64,000 nucleotides of DNA from Ryuthela nishihirai (Eukaryota; Arthropoda; Arachnida; Araneae; Heptathelidae): positions 7,763,901 through 7,827,900 of the forward strand of contig JAWZYU010000013.1 of assembly GCA_038380435.1 (NCBI GenBank), written 5' to 3'. Shown piece after piece: positions 29,655 to 41,020 of the stretch (position 1 is its first letter; each line of letters begins with the position of its first letter). Made by a program: the position numbers and the translations under genes. The notes beneath the pieces are model-generated. The model saw nothing but the letters and a program-made list of their open reading frames with translations, did not search any database and was not told the DNA's origin.

Positions 29655-30249
29655 ATTTCATCTACAATTGGCAACTTTTCAATTCTCTTTTTTAAACATC
29701 ATTAAATACTCAAGTTTTTGTCTGTTCCAATCAACTAGTGACAAAATTCTCCCGCTGAAACACTCGCGAGCGTCAATGACACATCAATCATGGTTTTATT
29801 GCAGCACGTTCATGTGTCGTAACAATATCAACTAAGTTATACAATGAATAGAAAAACATGTATACCAGTTTATAGAGAGTGAATCGATATTTAACTGCAA
29901 AGGGAAATACAAATATAGCAAATCTACACAAACCAGAAAAAAAATACAGTGGCCTGTAAGCAACTGTTGATTGACCTCGAGTTTTTCCTTTCAAGAAAAC
30001 TCGCTTTAATATTGAATCCATATCTTTCTGAATTTGCAACAACTTTATAACTTTACGAACGGGCATAAGTTACGAATGCAAAATAATCGATTGTCCAAAC
30101 CAGGTCTTCTGTGGATCCTGTGGAAAATATTTACTATAGGTAGGAAATCGTCTGATTTAGAATTCTGCGTAAGAAAAAAGATGAACAATTCCAAGATTAT
30201 TTATCATATTTACATAAAAGTACAAAAGTAAGTCCAAAGAGACGAAGGA
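29655..30249. other. AT-rich DNA, nothing recognised
   Basis: No conserved frame, RNA gene or repeat family was noticed in this stretch. Confidence 0.4.
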
Positions 30250-30900
30250 AATCTCATGTTAGAAAGGAATGCGATCACTCCTGACAGCAATGCAGGATTC
30301 CCAAAGCCTCCTCATACTGCGAAAAGTGTCTCCCATCAATTCTGGAGTCATTAAAGGCCATTGGGCTCTTTTAAGATCATTGAGGCTTCTTGGAGGATGG
30401 CTGAGACTGGCAATCCGACTCCACAAAGCATCCCACGTATACTCAATTGAGGTCGTGCGATGTTCAAAGCCGTTTCCATACGTCAACACCGTCACGTTGA
30501 AAATATTGGCAAATGTGAGCTCTATGTCAAAAGGCATTACCTTACATTAAAATGCACCTGAAAATTGGTGAGCATATGGCATTAACATAAACCACTGGTC
30601 GTCTTGAGTAGAGTCTCCTGTCTTGAAGGAATCTTCTTGAAACCGTACATCTAGAAACTCTCATTCCTCTGCACGTTTACGTTGGGGAGCTGAAATTACG
30701 TTGGGGAGCTGAAAGTGTCCTATGATGACTTGCACTTAATTAAAGCCAGGTATTGGTCATCTCGACGTGTTGGGAGACCTTGTACTCGTCTTTCTGTATC
30801 CCGAAACTGTCTCCTGAGTCTGGAGATACATATAGCCATCTGGCTGAAGCATTGGCTTAGGACTATTCAGCCTATAATTCTTCCAATGGCACGTCACGTT
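30250..30900 (-). pseudogene. Second Tc1-like transposase relic
   Basis: The minus-strand frame at 30259-30537 ends like a Tc1-family transposase C-terminus: IEYTWDALWSRIASL, PPRSLNDLKRA and a terminal SMRRLWESCIAVRSD. Further upstream (about 30760-30850, minus) weak matches to the N-terminal domain remain (LPTRRDDQYLALIK). Reading frames are broken and no inverted repeats were found. It is a different family from the 28.0-kb element. Confidence 0.6.
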
Positions 30901-31094
30901 TAACCAATCACTGAACAATGATATAGATAGGCTTCTTCTCCAACTGTCTGGGTTGGGTTGTTTTTTTAACTGACTGTGTGGAGAGAGTGTGCAGAACGGA
31001 AGTTATCTCTACCTTTTCAGGATGTTGCCACTATCGAGGTGGGCGATAAACACAAACTCAGGTATACTTTTATAAAAATAAAATAAATACCCCC

Positions 31095-31280
31095 TCAAGC
31101 AGCTGCTTGCCACAGAGGTCTGACAGGAGCCTGTCAGTTTATATGCCAGAGTAGAAGGTCTGAGAGGATGGCAGGACCTCAGCAGAAAAACGACACACAC
31201 ATCCATGCCTTACCCGGGACTCGAACCCAGGTCCCTTGGATCGGTAGCCAAGCGTGCTAACCACTCGGCCATGGGACGGC
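31095..31280 (-). mobile_element. SINE-S copy, reverse orientation
   Basis: On the minus strand: GCCGTCCCATGGCCGAGTGG, B box CTGGGTTCGAGTCCCGGG, then the CTGAGGTCCTGCCATCCTC and CTGACAGGCTCCTGTCAG tail. Confidence 0.85.
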
Positions 31281-31284
31281 TATA

Positions 31285-31794
31285 TTTTTATATGTACACC
31301 TTATTTACACAATATCCATAATATATACATCAAATTAGTGACTGCCTACCCGGTACATTCACTCTCTGCGCTAAGAGCATGCTGCTGCGGAGCCTCAGCT
31401 GCTCCACCGCTAGATGAAGGAACAAAATGGTGAATCAAGCCTCAGATAATCCGCCCATGATATGTGGAAGGTCTCGTTTTCGGCGCGCAACTCTCTGTTT
31501 CAAAACTGTTCGCTAATTCGATAGAACCGCCAGATGTGGTCACGTAATGTTTTCTTCTGGGGACGTTAGGATATGCCGACCAATGAGACCTGGACATGAT
31601 TCCGTGTGCCACGTCGACTCTTGTTCCCACGTAAGGGGGCGCTGGGGCTTTAACCAAACGCACACGTTGCATTTCTTCACCCAGCCCCCCAAACTGGATC
31701 TACTGCTGGCGCCGCTCTGTGGCCAGGCAAAAAGGGCCCTGCTGCCAAAATGGTGACTGAGTCCCTACACATGACTTTGAGGTATTCTTAAGGC
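31285..31794. other. Unique-looking DNA, no gene called
   Basis: Moderately GC-rich, no conserved frame or repeat identified. Confidence 0.4.
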
Positions 31795-33716
31795 ATTCAT
31801 CATCATCATCATCATCCTCAAGCAGCCATGGGCTACGGAGGTCCAACCAGACCGCGCAGTTTAATTCTCCAAGCATATCTGTCCTGAGCTACACCTGCTG
31901 CATCTGGCCACTGTACACCAATTCTAATAAGGTCCTGTTTGACATTGTCTGCCCACCGCATTCTAGGTCTCCCCCTCCTTCTGAGGTCTCTAGGCACACT
32001 GTTCATAACCCTATTCGCCAATCTATAATTATCCATACGGGCAACATGGCCAAACCAGCGGAGTCTCTCTCTGCACAATATGCTGCTTAAAGGAGGTTGC
32101 AGACTCCTTTGCCTAACCTCATCATTAGTTACAAAGTTAAACCACCTAATACCCAAGATATTACGTAAGCATCTAGAATTAAAAGCGTCTAGTTTCCTGT
32201 TATCTTGTTTACACAGCGTCCAAGTTTCACTACCATAACTAACCCTAGAAAGAACCAAACTATTATACAGTCTAATTTTAGTCTTTAGGTGTATACGCCT
32301 ATTTCTCCACAATCTCCATAGATTCTTAAAAGTCCCGGCAGCAATACCTATTCGTCTGTTAATCTCATGCCGCACATCACCAGTATCTGTTACGTAGCTC
32401 CCAAGGTAATTAAACTGTGACACCTGCTCAAGACTGCAACCATTCAGATTAACTGAATCACAACCTACCTGACCAATTTTCATCACTTTAGTTTTCTCTC
32501 TGTTTATAACCAAACCTACTCTACTACCAGTCTCATCAACAGCTCGAATGAAAGAGTTCATCTCATCAACATCATTTGCCAAAAGGGCTAAATCATCAGC
32601 ATAATCTAAATCAGAAATTTTCGTATCTCCAGACCATTTAAGGCCAAAAGCTTTCCCTCGAAGTGAATTTCGCATAACATAATCAACAACCAAACTAAAG
32701 AGAAAAGGAGACAAAATGCACCCTTGTCGAACACCAGAAGTAATGCTAAACCAATTGCTACAAGACTTACCAACTCTCACACATGACTCGGTGTTATTAT
32801 AGAGAGCTTTCATTATGTTAACTAACTTGTCAGGTATACCACATGATCTCACAATCAACCACAAATTATGACGATCAACAGAATCGAAAGCCTTTTTGAA
32901 ATCAACAAAGCTAGCAACCAAAGGTTTCTGAAACTCTAAACATTTCTCAAGAATCTGCCTAAGTGAAAATATCTGATCCACACATCCCCTACCACTTCTG
33001 AATCCACATTGCTCATCACGCAATTGCCTGTCAACCAGATTCTTAATTCTATTAAGCACAATCATGGAAAGAACTTTACCTGGAACAGAGAGTAGGCTGA
33101 TACCCCTATAGTTATCACAAGAACTGCGATCACCTTTTTTGAAAATAGGTATAACAATAGCTCTGGTAAAATCCTTAGGAACCATGCCTTTATCATAAAA
33201 GTTATTCAAAATGTCAGTCATCCAAGTGGTAACTGAAGCATTCCCAGCTCTAAGCATTTCCGTAGTAATTTCATCCACCTCTGGGGATTTATGAAGTTTA
33301 AGTTTAAAAATAGCCAAACTAACTTCAGATTGTGTTATAGGGCCAACATTAAAGCCACCAATGCATCTATCATCATTGCAAACAATGGGAGTAAAACTAA
33401 CCACATTGTTTAGAACATCACTGAAATGCTCAGCCCACCTAGCCATGACAGAATCCTCACCTTCTACAACCTTACCTTGTTTATCCTGCAATCCTTGTAT
33501 GCCTGTCCGTTTTCTACCACATAAAACATTAACTATCTGGTACAGCTCTCTGCTGTTGTGCTGCCTAACTGCTTCCTCAGCTTTGTCAGCAAGGCCATCA
33601 AGCCAAAGATTCTTATCAGTAGCTAACTGATCCTTTACACGTTTATTAAGTTCTTTGTAATGCTTTCTATTAGGACTAGTAGGGTACTGATTAAGGACAT
33701 TCCTGCAGTTCCTTGT
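31795..33716 (-). mobile_element. LINE copy B, 5'-truncated
   Basis: The 3' end is a (CAT)n tract at 31798-31815 followed by the family 3' sequence CCTCAAGCAGCCATGGGCTA. It is 5'-truncated near 33716, where similarity to copy D stops. It lies antisense to the Lhx1/5-type gene, ending about 200 bases before the LIM exon's acceptor site. Confidence 0.9.
31833..33491 (-). CDS. LINE B reverse transcriptase, open frame (552 residues)
   Basis: The cleanest reverse-transcriptase frame in the window. It begins in the linker (QDKQGKVVEGEDSVMARW) and has the conserved RT blocks: IPIFKKGDRSSCDNYRGISL, GFRSGRGCVDQIF, FVDFKKAFDSVD with the motif A Asp, GVRQGCILSPFLF (motif B) and DYADDLALLA, the YADD catalytic motif C. 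The C-terminal third has SYGSETWTLCKQDNRKLDAF, LRWFGHVARMDNYRLANR and RGRPRMRWADNVKQDL, typical of this family. No stop or shift is visible from 33491 to 31833. The endonuclease half is missing through 5' truncation, so the copy cannot move itself. Confidence 0.9.
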   Translation of the reverse strand: MQDKQGKVVEGEDSVMARWAEHFSDVLNNVVSFTPIVCNDDRCIGGFNVGPITQSEVSLAIFKLKLHKSPEVDEITTEMLRAGNASVTTWMTDILNNFYDKGMVPKDFTRAIVIPIFKKGDRSSCDNYRGISLLSVPGKVLSMIVLNRIKNLVDRQLRDEQCGFRSGRGCVDQIFSLRQILEKCLEFQKPLVASFVDFKKAFDSVDRHNLWLIVRSCGIPDKLVNIMKALYNNTESCVRVGKSCSNWFSITSGVRQGCILSPFLFSLVVDYVMRNSLRGKAFGLKWSGDTKISDLDYADDLALLANDVDEMNSFIRAVDETGSRVGLVINREKTKVMKIGQVGCDSVNLNGCSLEQVSQFNYLGSYVTDTGDVRHEINRRIGIAAGTFKNLWRLWRNRRIHLKTKIRLYNSLVLSRVSYGSETWTLCKQDNRKLDAFNSRCLRNILGIRWFNFVTNDEVRQRSLQPPLSSILCRERLRWFGHVARMDNYRLANRVMNSVPRDLRRRGRPRMRWADNVKQDLIRIGVQWPDAAGVAQDRYAWRIKLRGLVGPP

Positions 33717-33919
33717 TGTAGCCTCTGTAGCGATTTTACCATTGATTTACGAAGTCACCTGATCATCTCACATAAGACATTAAAATTTGATTTTTCAATC
33801 CATATATTTTTTAAATCTTTTTAGAATATTTTTGAAATCTTTTTAGAATATTTTCTATAGAAAACCGATGCATAAATATTGCACTCTGGTGTAATTTTTT
33901 TGTTGTTTGTTTTTTGCAG
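33717..33919 (+). other. Intron end with 3' splice site of the LIM exon
   Basis: A T-rich tract (TTTTTTTGTTGTTTGTTTTTTGCAG, given as positions 33895-33919) precedes the exon. The AG is at 33918-33919. Confidence 0.85.
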
Positions 33920-34125
33920 GAGGTTCGGCACCAAGTGCGGAGGTTGTTCGCAGGGCATTTCCCCCACGGACTTGGTCCGTAGGGCTCGAGGCAAAGTATT
34001 TCACTTGGTCTGCTTCACGTGCCTTGTGTGTCACAAGCAGCTGTCGACGGGCGAAGAGCTGTACGTGCTGGACGAGAATAGGTTCGTCTGCAAAGAGGAT
34101 TACATCTCCACCGGCAACACCCACG
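33920..34125 (+). CDS. Exon encoding the second LIM domain of an Lhx1/5 (Lim1)-type homeobox gene
   Basis: A 206-base internal exon between AG at 33919 and GT at 34126 (GTAAGTAG). The first base completes a split codon. It encodes [20 protein letters not shown] through [30 protein letters not shown] to ISTGNTH. All eight zinc ligands of one LIM finger pair are present: C-x2-C, H-x2-C, C-x2-C and C-x2-D. The RRFGTKC start, the LVRRAR segment and STGEELY...VCKEDY are distinctive for LIM domain 2 of Lhx1/Lhx5/Lim1, a nuclear factor used in head and nerve-cord patterning. LIM domains bind Ldb/Chip cofactors. No LIM1 or homeobox exon was seen in the window, so the flanking introns are long. Confidence 0.93.
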
Positions 34126-34399
34126 GTAAGTAGTAACTGTATAAAGGGTTATAAAAAATAAAACTAACGTAAACTAAAGCGTAGTCAGCAGGTGGCCATT
34201 CTCTCAAAATCGGTTTTTCATTCTCATTCTCTTTCTGAACGTTTCTTAGGGGTCCGTTTTCCTCTTCTTTTCCGATATTTTCGATAATTAGAACATTTAG
34301 TAATTTATTTCAAATTCAAATTTATTATAACGTGATAATACTTCAGAGGTTAATGAGCTAGAAGTAGAAGCACCTTTTTAGAATCCGTTAATTCTTACT
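34126..34399 (+). other. Intron start after the LIM exon
   Basis: Begins with the consensus donor GTAAGTAG. No other feature seen. Confidence 0.6.
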
Positions 34400-35165
34400 A
34401 TGTTATATGAACACAAAATTCTAAAGCAGCCATGGACCATAGATGTGGAACCAGAATGTGCATTTCAGCATTTAAAATATATCTTGTCCTAAGCAGCAAC
34501 TGCTTCATATGGCTATTATAGACCAATCCTGAGAGGCCCTCCCACGATTTTCTAGATCCGCTCCTTTTCATACAGTCTTTAGTAATGCTGCTCACAATTC
34601 TTTTCGCTGACCTCCCATTCAGCATGCAGGGGCGGGGGTGGCTCAGTCGGTAGCGCGCCAGGCTCGTAATCTGTAGTTCCCAGGTTCGAGTCCCAGCTGG
34701 GTCAGAGTTGAGATTTATCTCCGCAAAATTCCCCGCCCTGCCCACGGTCAGTAGGGGACACCGATGGGCTTGGAAAGGCCGCCGTCCGTCGGATGGGACG
34801 TTAAGCCGTGGCCCCGTGTGTGGGAGAGCCATACCCTGTGCACGTTAAAGAACACGCTGGATGGCCTTGACGGGAGGCTACCATCTGTCTCCCAACAGCT
34901 GTTCCAGTGGGTCCCCTCCCGCAACCTTCTCTGAGCCTTCGGGGTCCATGTGACCTGGCCATTTAGCCCATGGTGTGCAAAAAAGTGCCGCTCAGAGGTA
35001 AAACAACCCAACACAACAACCCATTCAGCATGCGGTTAACAAGGCCAAATAAACGCGCTCTCTACATAAGATGTGCCTAAAGGCGAGTCGTGACTCCTTC
35101 CTCGAACCTTATTGTTAGTTACGTAATTAAACCACCGAATACTTAAAATATCCTGTAAATAGTAG
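34400..35165 (-). mobile_element. Old LINE relic, split by SINE-T copy 4
   Basis: Segments 34420-34627 and 35020-35165 are diverged relatives of the 3' region of copies A-D (AAGCAGCCATGGACC at the 3' end; ATTGTTAGTTACGTAATTAAACCACC as in the C-terminal coding region). Frames are destroyed. Confidence 0.65.
34628..35019 (+). mobile_element. SINE-T copy 4, best preserved
   Basis: A perfect 14-bp duplication CCCATTCAGCATGC flanks it (34614-34627 and 35020-35033). A box GGTGGCTCAGTCGGTAGCG, B box GGTTCGAGTCCCAGC, and an end at AAAACAACCCAACACAACAA. This copy reads 5' to 3' on the + strand and is the best reference for the family's structure. Confidence 0.95.
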
Positions 35166-35242
35166 CAATGCGTACATTGGAAGGAGAGCTGCATACCAAT
35201 CCCTTGTGATGACGCACAGAACCTGTCAGGCGTAGCGCCTTA

Positions 35243-35345
35243 TGTCCGATCCCGCCTTATCGTGGTTTAGTCCTTTAGTACGTTTCAAAAGAGATACTCT
35301 CTTCTAAAAGGGAACAGAAAGGGAGGGCTGCCAGATCAGTGTGGA
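35243..35345 (+). repeat. Fragment of the LINE-family 5' end, opposite orientation
   Basis: Inverse of the segment seen at 24080-24210 and 44630-44750 (CTGGCAGCCCTCCC, AGAGTATCTCTTTTGAA, GGCGGGGTCGGACAT). Confidence 0.75.
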
Positions 35346-36965
35346 CTACTGTCAGGCTAGAGCCTTTTTTAAATATTTTTTTTGTTTGGTACGTTACTTT
35401 GGATTTCACCAAAAAGGCATACGCTACGTGGGGGGGCCCTCCGTTCCAGTAACTGGAATGTTAATCGAGGTAGCAGTGTCAGGTGGATGGAGGTCACCCA
35501 CTGCTGGTGTCTGCTGACAAGTGACCTTGGACCCGGGGGTCAGCGACCTTGCCACATGGCTGAAGCAGAGAGGGGAGAAGAATGTTGGCAACGACGAAAG
35601 AAGGGAAGAGCCAGTAGAAGGACGAATGCGGGAAGACGAAAAATTGAAAAGCTCGTGAGTGCCGATTGGGACTAACGGCACTCACGCTCTCGTGAAAACA
35701 GCTGAACATGCATAGTAAGCTGGTGATATAATGCTATGTAACTGAGCATATGTCCTTGTCTATCAGTCATGTTTGGAGTGTTCAATAAATAATTGTTATA
35801 TTTAGGTAAAGGCTAGAGTTGGACCATTTATTTGGGGAAGAGCCTCAGTATTTGAGTCCCTGTAATTGCAATAAAATCTTTGATTTTTGTCTGAAAGACC
35901 CTTTCACCCGTCGGGTATTGCGATCGAACCGGAGGGATATTCCGAAGTGATTCAAATAGACAGACAACTGAAGAAGTAACATCACAACTACTTAGGAGGG
36001 GAGAAATAAAAAATTAGCCTAAGAAGTGGTCAGTTTCACAGGGTCCTGGTTCTTGCCATTTATACTTATCAGAATTCATAATGGTTTTGACCTTGATTAT
36101 GGATCCTGAACTTTCTGCACTTGTGGACTGCTGCTGATAGAAAATCTACCTCTGTGTCTTCTGTTTGCCTGTGGGTTGTCAGATCTAACGACGTAGGGGA
36201 TTGCTCAGTCGGTAGCGTGTTTTACGACGGGGGGGGCTGAAAAGATGATCCTCCCACTTCGTATTATTTTAGCTGTGATCGATTTTCAATTCATTACATC
36301 GTACCTTTTTAAATACTTAGAGCACCAGTGTTATACGGGGGAGGGGGGGGGGTTGATATCCTCCCACACAAAGAAGAGTAAACAATGGTAGGTAATGGTT
36401 CTTGAACAATAGACATATATATTTAATTACAAAGTGCGATCTACATTTCGAATCACAATTGCAATCTGTTCATCTCAGAAATTTTTAAACAGCTTTGTGT
36501 TGGAAATAACAGTAACTTACATCACTTAATAGCATTCTCTGCCTCTCCTCACTAAGACTGTGCTGCTCCCTCGTCGTCGCTTCCAAACCGTTGTGTCGCC
36601 TCTTCACCATCCCGGCTCCTTGCTCTCTTGAGCACAAAAGGCAGCTATCTAGGTTCTGATTGGCCCTGCAATTCTCTCTGCTAAGGGATGGGGATGATGG
36701 TGGTGGTAAGGGATGATAACATGAATTGTTCTTGACGCAATATCCTTGTCCCGAAACCACGTGACTGTCCGTCGGTGGCAACCATCGACCAGCGGCCCAG
36801 AGGATTTCCTGGGGGCATCCGGTGTCGTAGTGTCAGAGGCTCAGACTTGGCACCAGGCATGTCACTTTGACAGAGGCTTTTGCTGCTATGCTTAGAAGAA
36901 AGGGTGCAACCCTTTGTATAGTTGCTTCTGGTAGCTGGCTTCCTCTTAGATTATAAGAGACATTA
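35346..36965. other. Unassigned DNA, possible retroelement remains
   Basis: 35654-35686 holds a perfect 11-bp hairpin (CGTGAGTGCCG and its inverse around an 11-base loop). Nearby AATAAATAATTG at about 35785 and AATAAAATC at about 35869 could belong to an old LTR, but no boundaries were found. A damaged SINE-T head (GATTGCTCAGTCGGTAGCG) lies at 36199-36218. A G-rich run is at 36339-36353. Confidence 0.35.
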
Positions 36966-38059
36966 AGGCAGGTAAATGGCATTGCTCTGCGGCAGCTCAA
37001 ATGGAATTGTCCGCCGAGATAGGTGGGTTTCCCCTGACAAGCTGTGCAGGCATGGCCATACCTGTGGAATTGAAAACAACACAGAGGGTTCGGTATATAC
37101 ATCTGCACCTCACACTCATAAGTACCATGACGATGAAAGTAGGCAGGTGTGGCATTCTGGAAGAAAAAATTAGTTCCCTGGTGGGTATTAATTACCCATC
37201 ATGGCACTGCAAACCCGATGGGCTGGTATCACTCCCTGGGATGACAGCTGAGAGAGGATTTCCTCCTCAGAAACCTTGAGGAGGTCCCATTCTTAAATCA
37301 CGCCCGGGAGGTATTAAGTGTCTTGTGTGGCATAACGGTGACTAACATCCCACAAATCGCTGTAACATTCAACAGTAGCTCGGAATGTTTCCAGCAAGCA
37401 GTTTGCATCTGCAAGTCACAGATCTGAGGCACTTGACAGATTTTGATGCTCCCGCAAAACCTTCCAATCCCTTATTGATAAAAAAAAATGGAGGCATGTC
37501 CCCAATTACCTGATCACCCATAAAATGGATAATCAGGTACAGCCAAGCTCTTACAACTAAATAAAAAGGAAAAGGAGAAGAGCAATGTGAGAAACTCATC
37601 TGATTTCTCACAAAAGAAGCAAAAAATAAAAAAAGGATGAGAAACAAACCATTCTCACAAAAGAAAGAAAATTGCAAAATTAGCGAATGTGCCGGGAAAC
37701 TCGCAAACCATTGCCCGGACGTGGGCAAGGCACTCACCTACTGCACAGTTGGCCCTAACAGGTCCAACCCACCAGCCGATTATCTGAAGCAGAGGCCAAA
37801 GCAGTGTGCAGCAGTGGCCCCAGCTGACGACAAACAGCTACCCAATGGCAAGATGACCAAAGGGGACACTGCTAATCATGAACTGAGGAAAGAAGACAGG
37901 GACCCCACTAGTCACGAGCTGAGAAGACGGGGACCTCCGAGCAATGGGAATCATTCAAGACTCCGTGTAGGTACTCAAACCAGCGGAACTTTCACAGGGT
38001 AGTCCCCTCATCATGGACAGGAGCTAGCACCGATGGGAGTGGGAAAGGTGGCGAAGGAA
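36966..38059. other. Unassigned DNA, possibly part of a composite repeat
   Basis: The + frame at 37637-38002 (121 codons, rich in K, P, N, H) has no recognisable domain. I see no RNA gene or known element here. Confidence 0.3.
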
Positions 38060-38436
38060 TTCCTCTGGTACTCCGCATCAGTAGGTCAAATGGGAATTAC
38101 TCCTGTCCAGTCAATGAGAAGAATGGAAGAGGAGTTCCTCTGAAAGTCTCAACGAGAAGGGCAAAACGGAATTCCAATCGAGACAGTGAGAAGGGAAAAC
38201 AGAGGAATCCCTCCAGTACTCTCAATCAAAGGGCAAAAGGGAAGTCCTCCTGTCGAGGCAGTAAGAAGGTGGCAGAAGAACCGCTCTTCTGATAGTCTGA
38301 CCAATAAGGACAAAAGAATTTCGTCCTATCCAAACAGTGAGAAGAGCGGCAGAGCAATCCTTCTGGTACTGATAATGAGAATGGGGACACAGGATTTCAT
38401 CTGGTAGTCTCAAGGAGAAAGAAGAAATTCCTCTAG
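38060..38436 (+). repeat. Tandem array, about five diverged units of about 74 bp
   Basis: Units share the pattern CCTCTGGTACTC...AGAAGGGCAAA...CAGTGAGAAGG...CAGAGGAAT. A stray related piece lies at 41015-41050. Confidence 0.65.
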
Positions 38437-38458
38437 CCCCCCCCCCCCCCCCCCCCCC
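38437..38458 (+). repeat. Poly-C tract of 22
   Basis: An uninterrupted run of C at the border between the 74-bp array and the 1.4-kb repeat. The length may be unreliable in the assembly. Confidence 0.9.
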
Positions 38459-41020
38459 GGAGTGGGACCTCCTTGACGAGGGGGGGTGCTTACGGTGCCT
38501 CTGAGAAGTTGGGCTCAGATCGTTGGCGCTCTGGTATTGAAGTCCGGTGGCCCCCGGTGGAGGGGGCCTGTTGAAGGCTGGCGGACTAACTGGGCTAGTG
38601 GGTCCTGTCGGCTTGTTGACTTGTCCCCCAGCTTTGCTGGGGGGTCACAGCCTTGGTTGAGGGGCCGTTCAGACGGCCGGGACGGGGTGTGGCTTACCCT
38701 GTCCTTCTTTCTTTCAGGCCTATTGGGGGGTCCTGCGGACTGAGTTGTACACCGCTTCGTGCACTCATCTGTGGGCTCCCTGATGCGGTCCCTGTGATAT
38801 TGAGGTGGACGGAGGTCCAGGGCGCCTCGGCCCGTGAACAATGGAGAGATAGAAGTTGGAGGCTCACGGCCTGGAGCAGCCCACCATGGCCAGTGGACTT
38901 ATCCATGGAACAGCCAAACTAAGAGTCCCACATGAATGAGATTTGGACTCATGGCTGCAGTAGGGGAGCTTGGGTTCCTCGGTGAAGTTTGGTCCGTGTT
39001 GCTGCGGTCTTGTAAGCCTAGGTTGGCGGAGAGCTTTGTCGGTGGTCGTGGGATGGCCGCCGGCTGGTTTTTGTCAATGGCTGGCCAGGTGTCCCCGAAG
39101 CGGCCTCGGCATGGTGCAGAAGTCACACTGCAAGCGGGGCTGTGGTTGCGCGGGCCCGATGGAGAGGACGAAGTTGGGGGCACCTGAGTAAGTGTGGCTT
39201 GTCGATGGAAGCACCTAGGAGCCTCTACTGGGCCCTAAAAGTTAGGCTAGCTCTTTTAGGCTTGCCTTTGCAGTGGAGGAACTTTTTTCCTCTGCGAAGT
39301 GGGGTACGGGTTCTGCAGTGCTGTGACCCTGGAAGGCTGAAAGAATCTGAAAAGGCGAGCAGGCTGTGGTGCCCTGCTCTATGGAGAGGACGAAGTTGGG
39401 GTCGTGCCGAGAGGTTTGGAGTCCCTCGAGGTGTGGCTTTCTGATGGAAGTACCTTGGGCCTCTGCTGCAGAGGACTAAAATGTTAGGAATTCTCTTTTT
39501 TATATCTGGCTCAAAATTCAAAAGACTAAGATTTTTTTATTTATATATTGGCAAGTTTCTTGGCTAAATTCAGTGAGTGATGGGCATATTCCTAGGCATC
39601 GCTCAAAATTTAAAAGATCCCACTCTCACTGCACCTCAATGATTATATCTTCGAGCAGGCAATAATAACAAGCAGTGCTTTTCTCTTCACACACAGGTCT
39701 TCTCTCGCTGTAGGCAGGACAATGTAAGGCAAGCTTAACTGATAGGAGCTTTCTAGTTCATAGTGGTTTCAGTGACATCTCCCTTAAGGTGATATACAGC
39801 CCAGTGCTGTGGTGCACAGGGAATGTCACGATTTCAATTCGTTGTCCAGTCAGCGACCCAACTCCACACGAAGTGGGATCACCTTGTCGTGTGGTGGGGG
39901 AGGGGCCTACGGTGCCTCTGAGAAGTTGGGTTCGGATTGCTGGCACTCTGGAGTTCATGATATCTTGTGGCCCCCGGTGGAGGAGGCCTGTTGAAGGTTC
40001 GCAGACTGGTTTTAGAGGGGGGGGGGGGCTGGTCCAGTGGACTTATTCACTTGTCCCCAGAGAAGCTGGGGGTTGCAGCCCCGGTTGAGGGGCCGTACTT
40101 AGGGGTCTGCGGATCGGGCCTGGAGAACCCGGTCCTGTGGGCTCATTGATGCAGTCTCAGTGATATCGTGGGTCAGAAGACTGTTCACTGGGGGGCTTCG
40201 GCCTGCTAACAATGGAGAGGTAGAAGTTGGAGGCTCGCGACCGGGAGTAGGCTAACCTGGTCGACGGGCTTATCGATGGAACAGCCAAACTAATAGTCCC
40301 ACATGAGCTCTTTTGGCAGAACAGAAAGATTTCGTAGTGGAGGAGCTTAGGTTCCTCCGTGGTGGGGTGGACTGGCGGTCCTTATGTGTGCAACCGGGAC
40401 AGGAACCCCCTGGAGGTGCCTAGAGAGAGAGGGTCTGTTGAAAGGACATAGTGAACCTGAGTAGGCAGACTACTCCTGCATCTGCGAAAGGCTAGAGTTG
40501 CAAGCCCCGAAGTGGGTGTCAGCTTGTGCGCTGTGGGCCGCGAGTCGGCTTCATGGAGAGGACGAAGTTGAGGGTCATGCTGAAAGGCTGGGTGGAACCG
40601 ATTAGGCGTGGCCCCGACGGGGCCGCCTGGGAGTATCTGCTGTGGAAGACTCAAAACGATAGGACTTCTTCAAAGTTTGGCATCAAAATTCTAAAGTTAC
40701 CATCTGATAGATTTTGGCAAAGATTTGGACAAAAATCAGTGAGTGATTTGGAAATTCCTAAACAAGTTCCTAAATTCAAAAAGATCCCACTCACTGCACC
40801 TCAATGATTTGTCCATCAGACAAACTTGTTAAAAAGTAAGGTCTCTCTCTTCCACAGGTCTTCTCCCGCAGCAAGGCATGATCTATGGAGGCAAGATCTA
40901 TGATAGAATGTACCCTGGCTAGTGGATTGTGGTTTCGTGGCAACTCCCTCAAGATGTAGTGCAGTCTCAGTATTGCGGAACACCGGGATTGCCACACATT
41001 ATTACATTGTCCAGTCAGCG
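38459..41020 (+). repeat. Two diverged tandem copies of a repeat of about 1.4 kb
   Basis: Unit 1 is about 38459-39869 and unit 2 about 39870-41020. Shared landmarks in the same order: GGTGCCTCTGAGAAGTTGGG, GGTGGCCCCCGGTGGAGG-type blocks, GGCCTGTTGAAGG, CAATGGAGAG(A/G)TAGAAGTTGG, GAGAGGACGAAGTTG, AAAGATCCCACT...CACTGCACCTCAATGATT and TTGTCCAGTCAGCGA. The start CC(T)TTGTCG(TG)TGGTGGGG recalls the 5' end of the retro-insertion at 13.9-14.5 kb. It may be a retroelement 5' region or a low-copy satellite; no coding content is convincing. Confidence 0.7.

Noticed and set aside
33361..33630. Frames antisense to the LINEs (also near 42911, 52192 and 53473)
   Set aside because: The same antisense frames recur in each LINE copy as mirrors of the conserved coding strand.
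34628..34705. Possible tRNA-Thr gene
   Set aside because: Acceptor-stem pairing is poor and the unit is one of six dispersed SINE copies with a 14-bp target duplication.
35785..35880. Solo LTR with AATAAA signals
   Set aside because: No matching second repeat, TG/CA ends or target duplication could be found.
37637..38002. 121-codon + frame as a gene
   Set aside because: No domain, low-complexity composition, and it lies next to repetitive DNA; noted only as unassigned.
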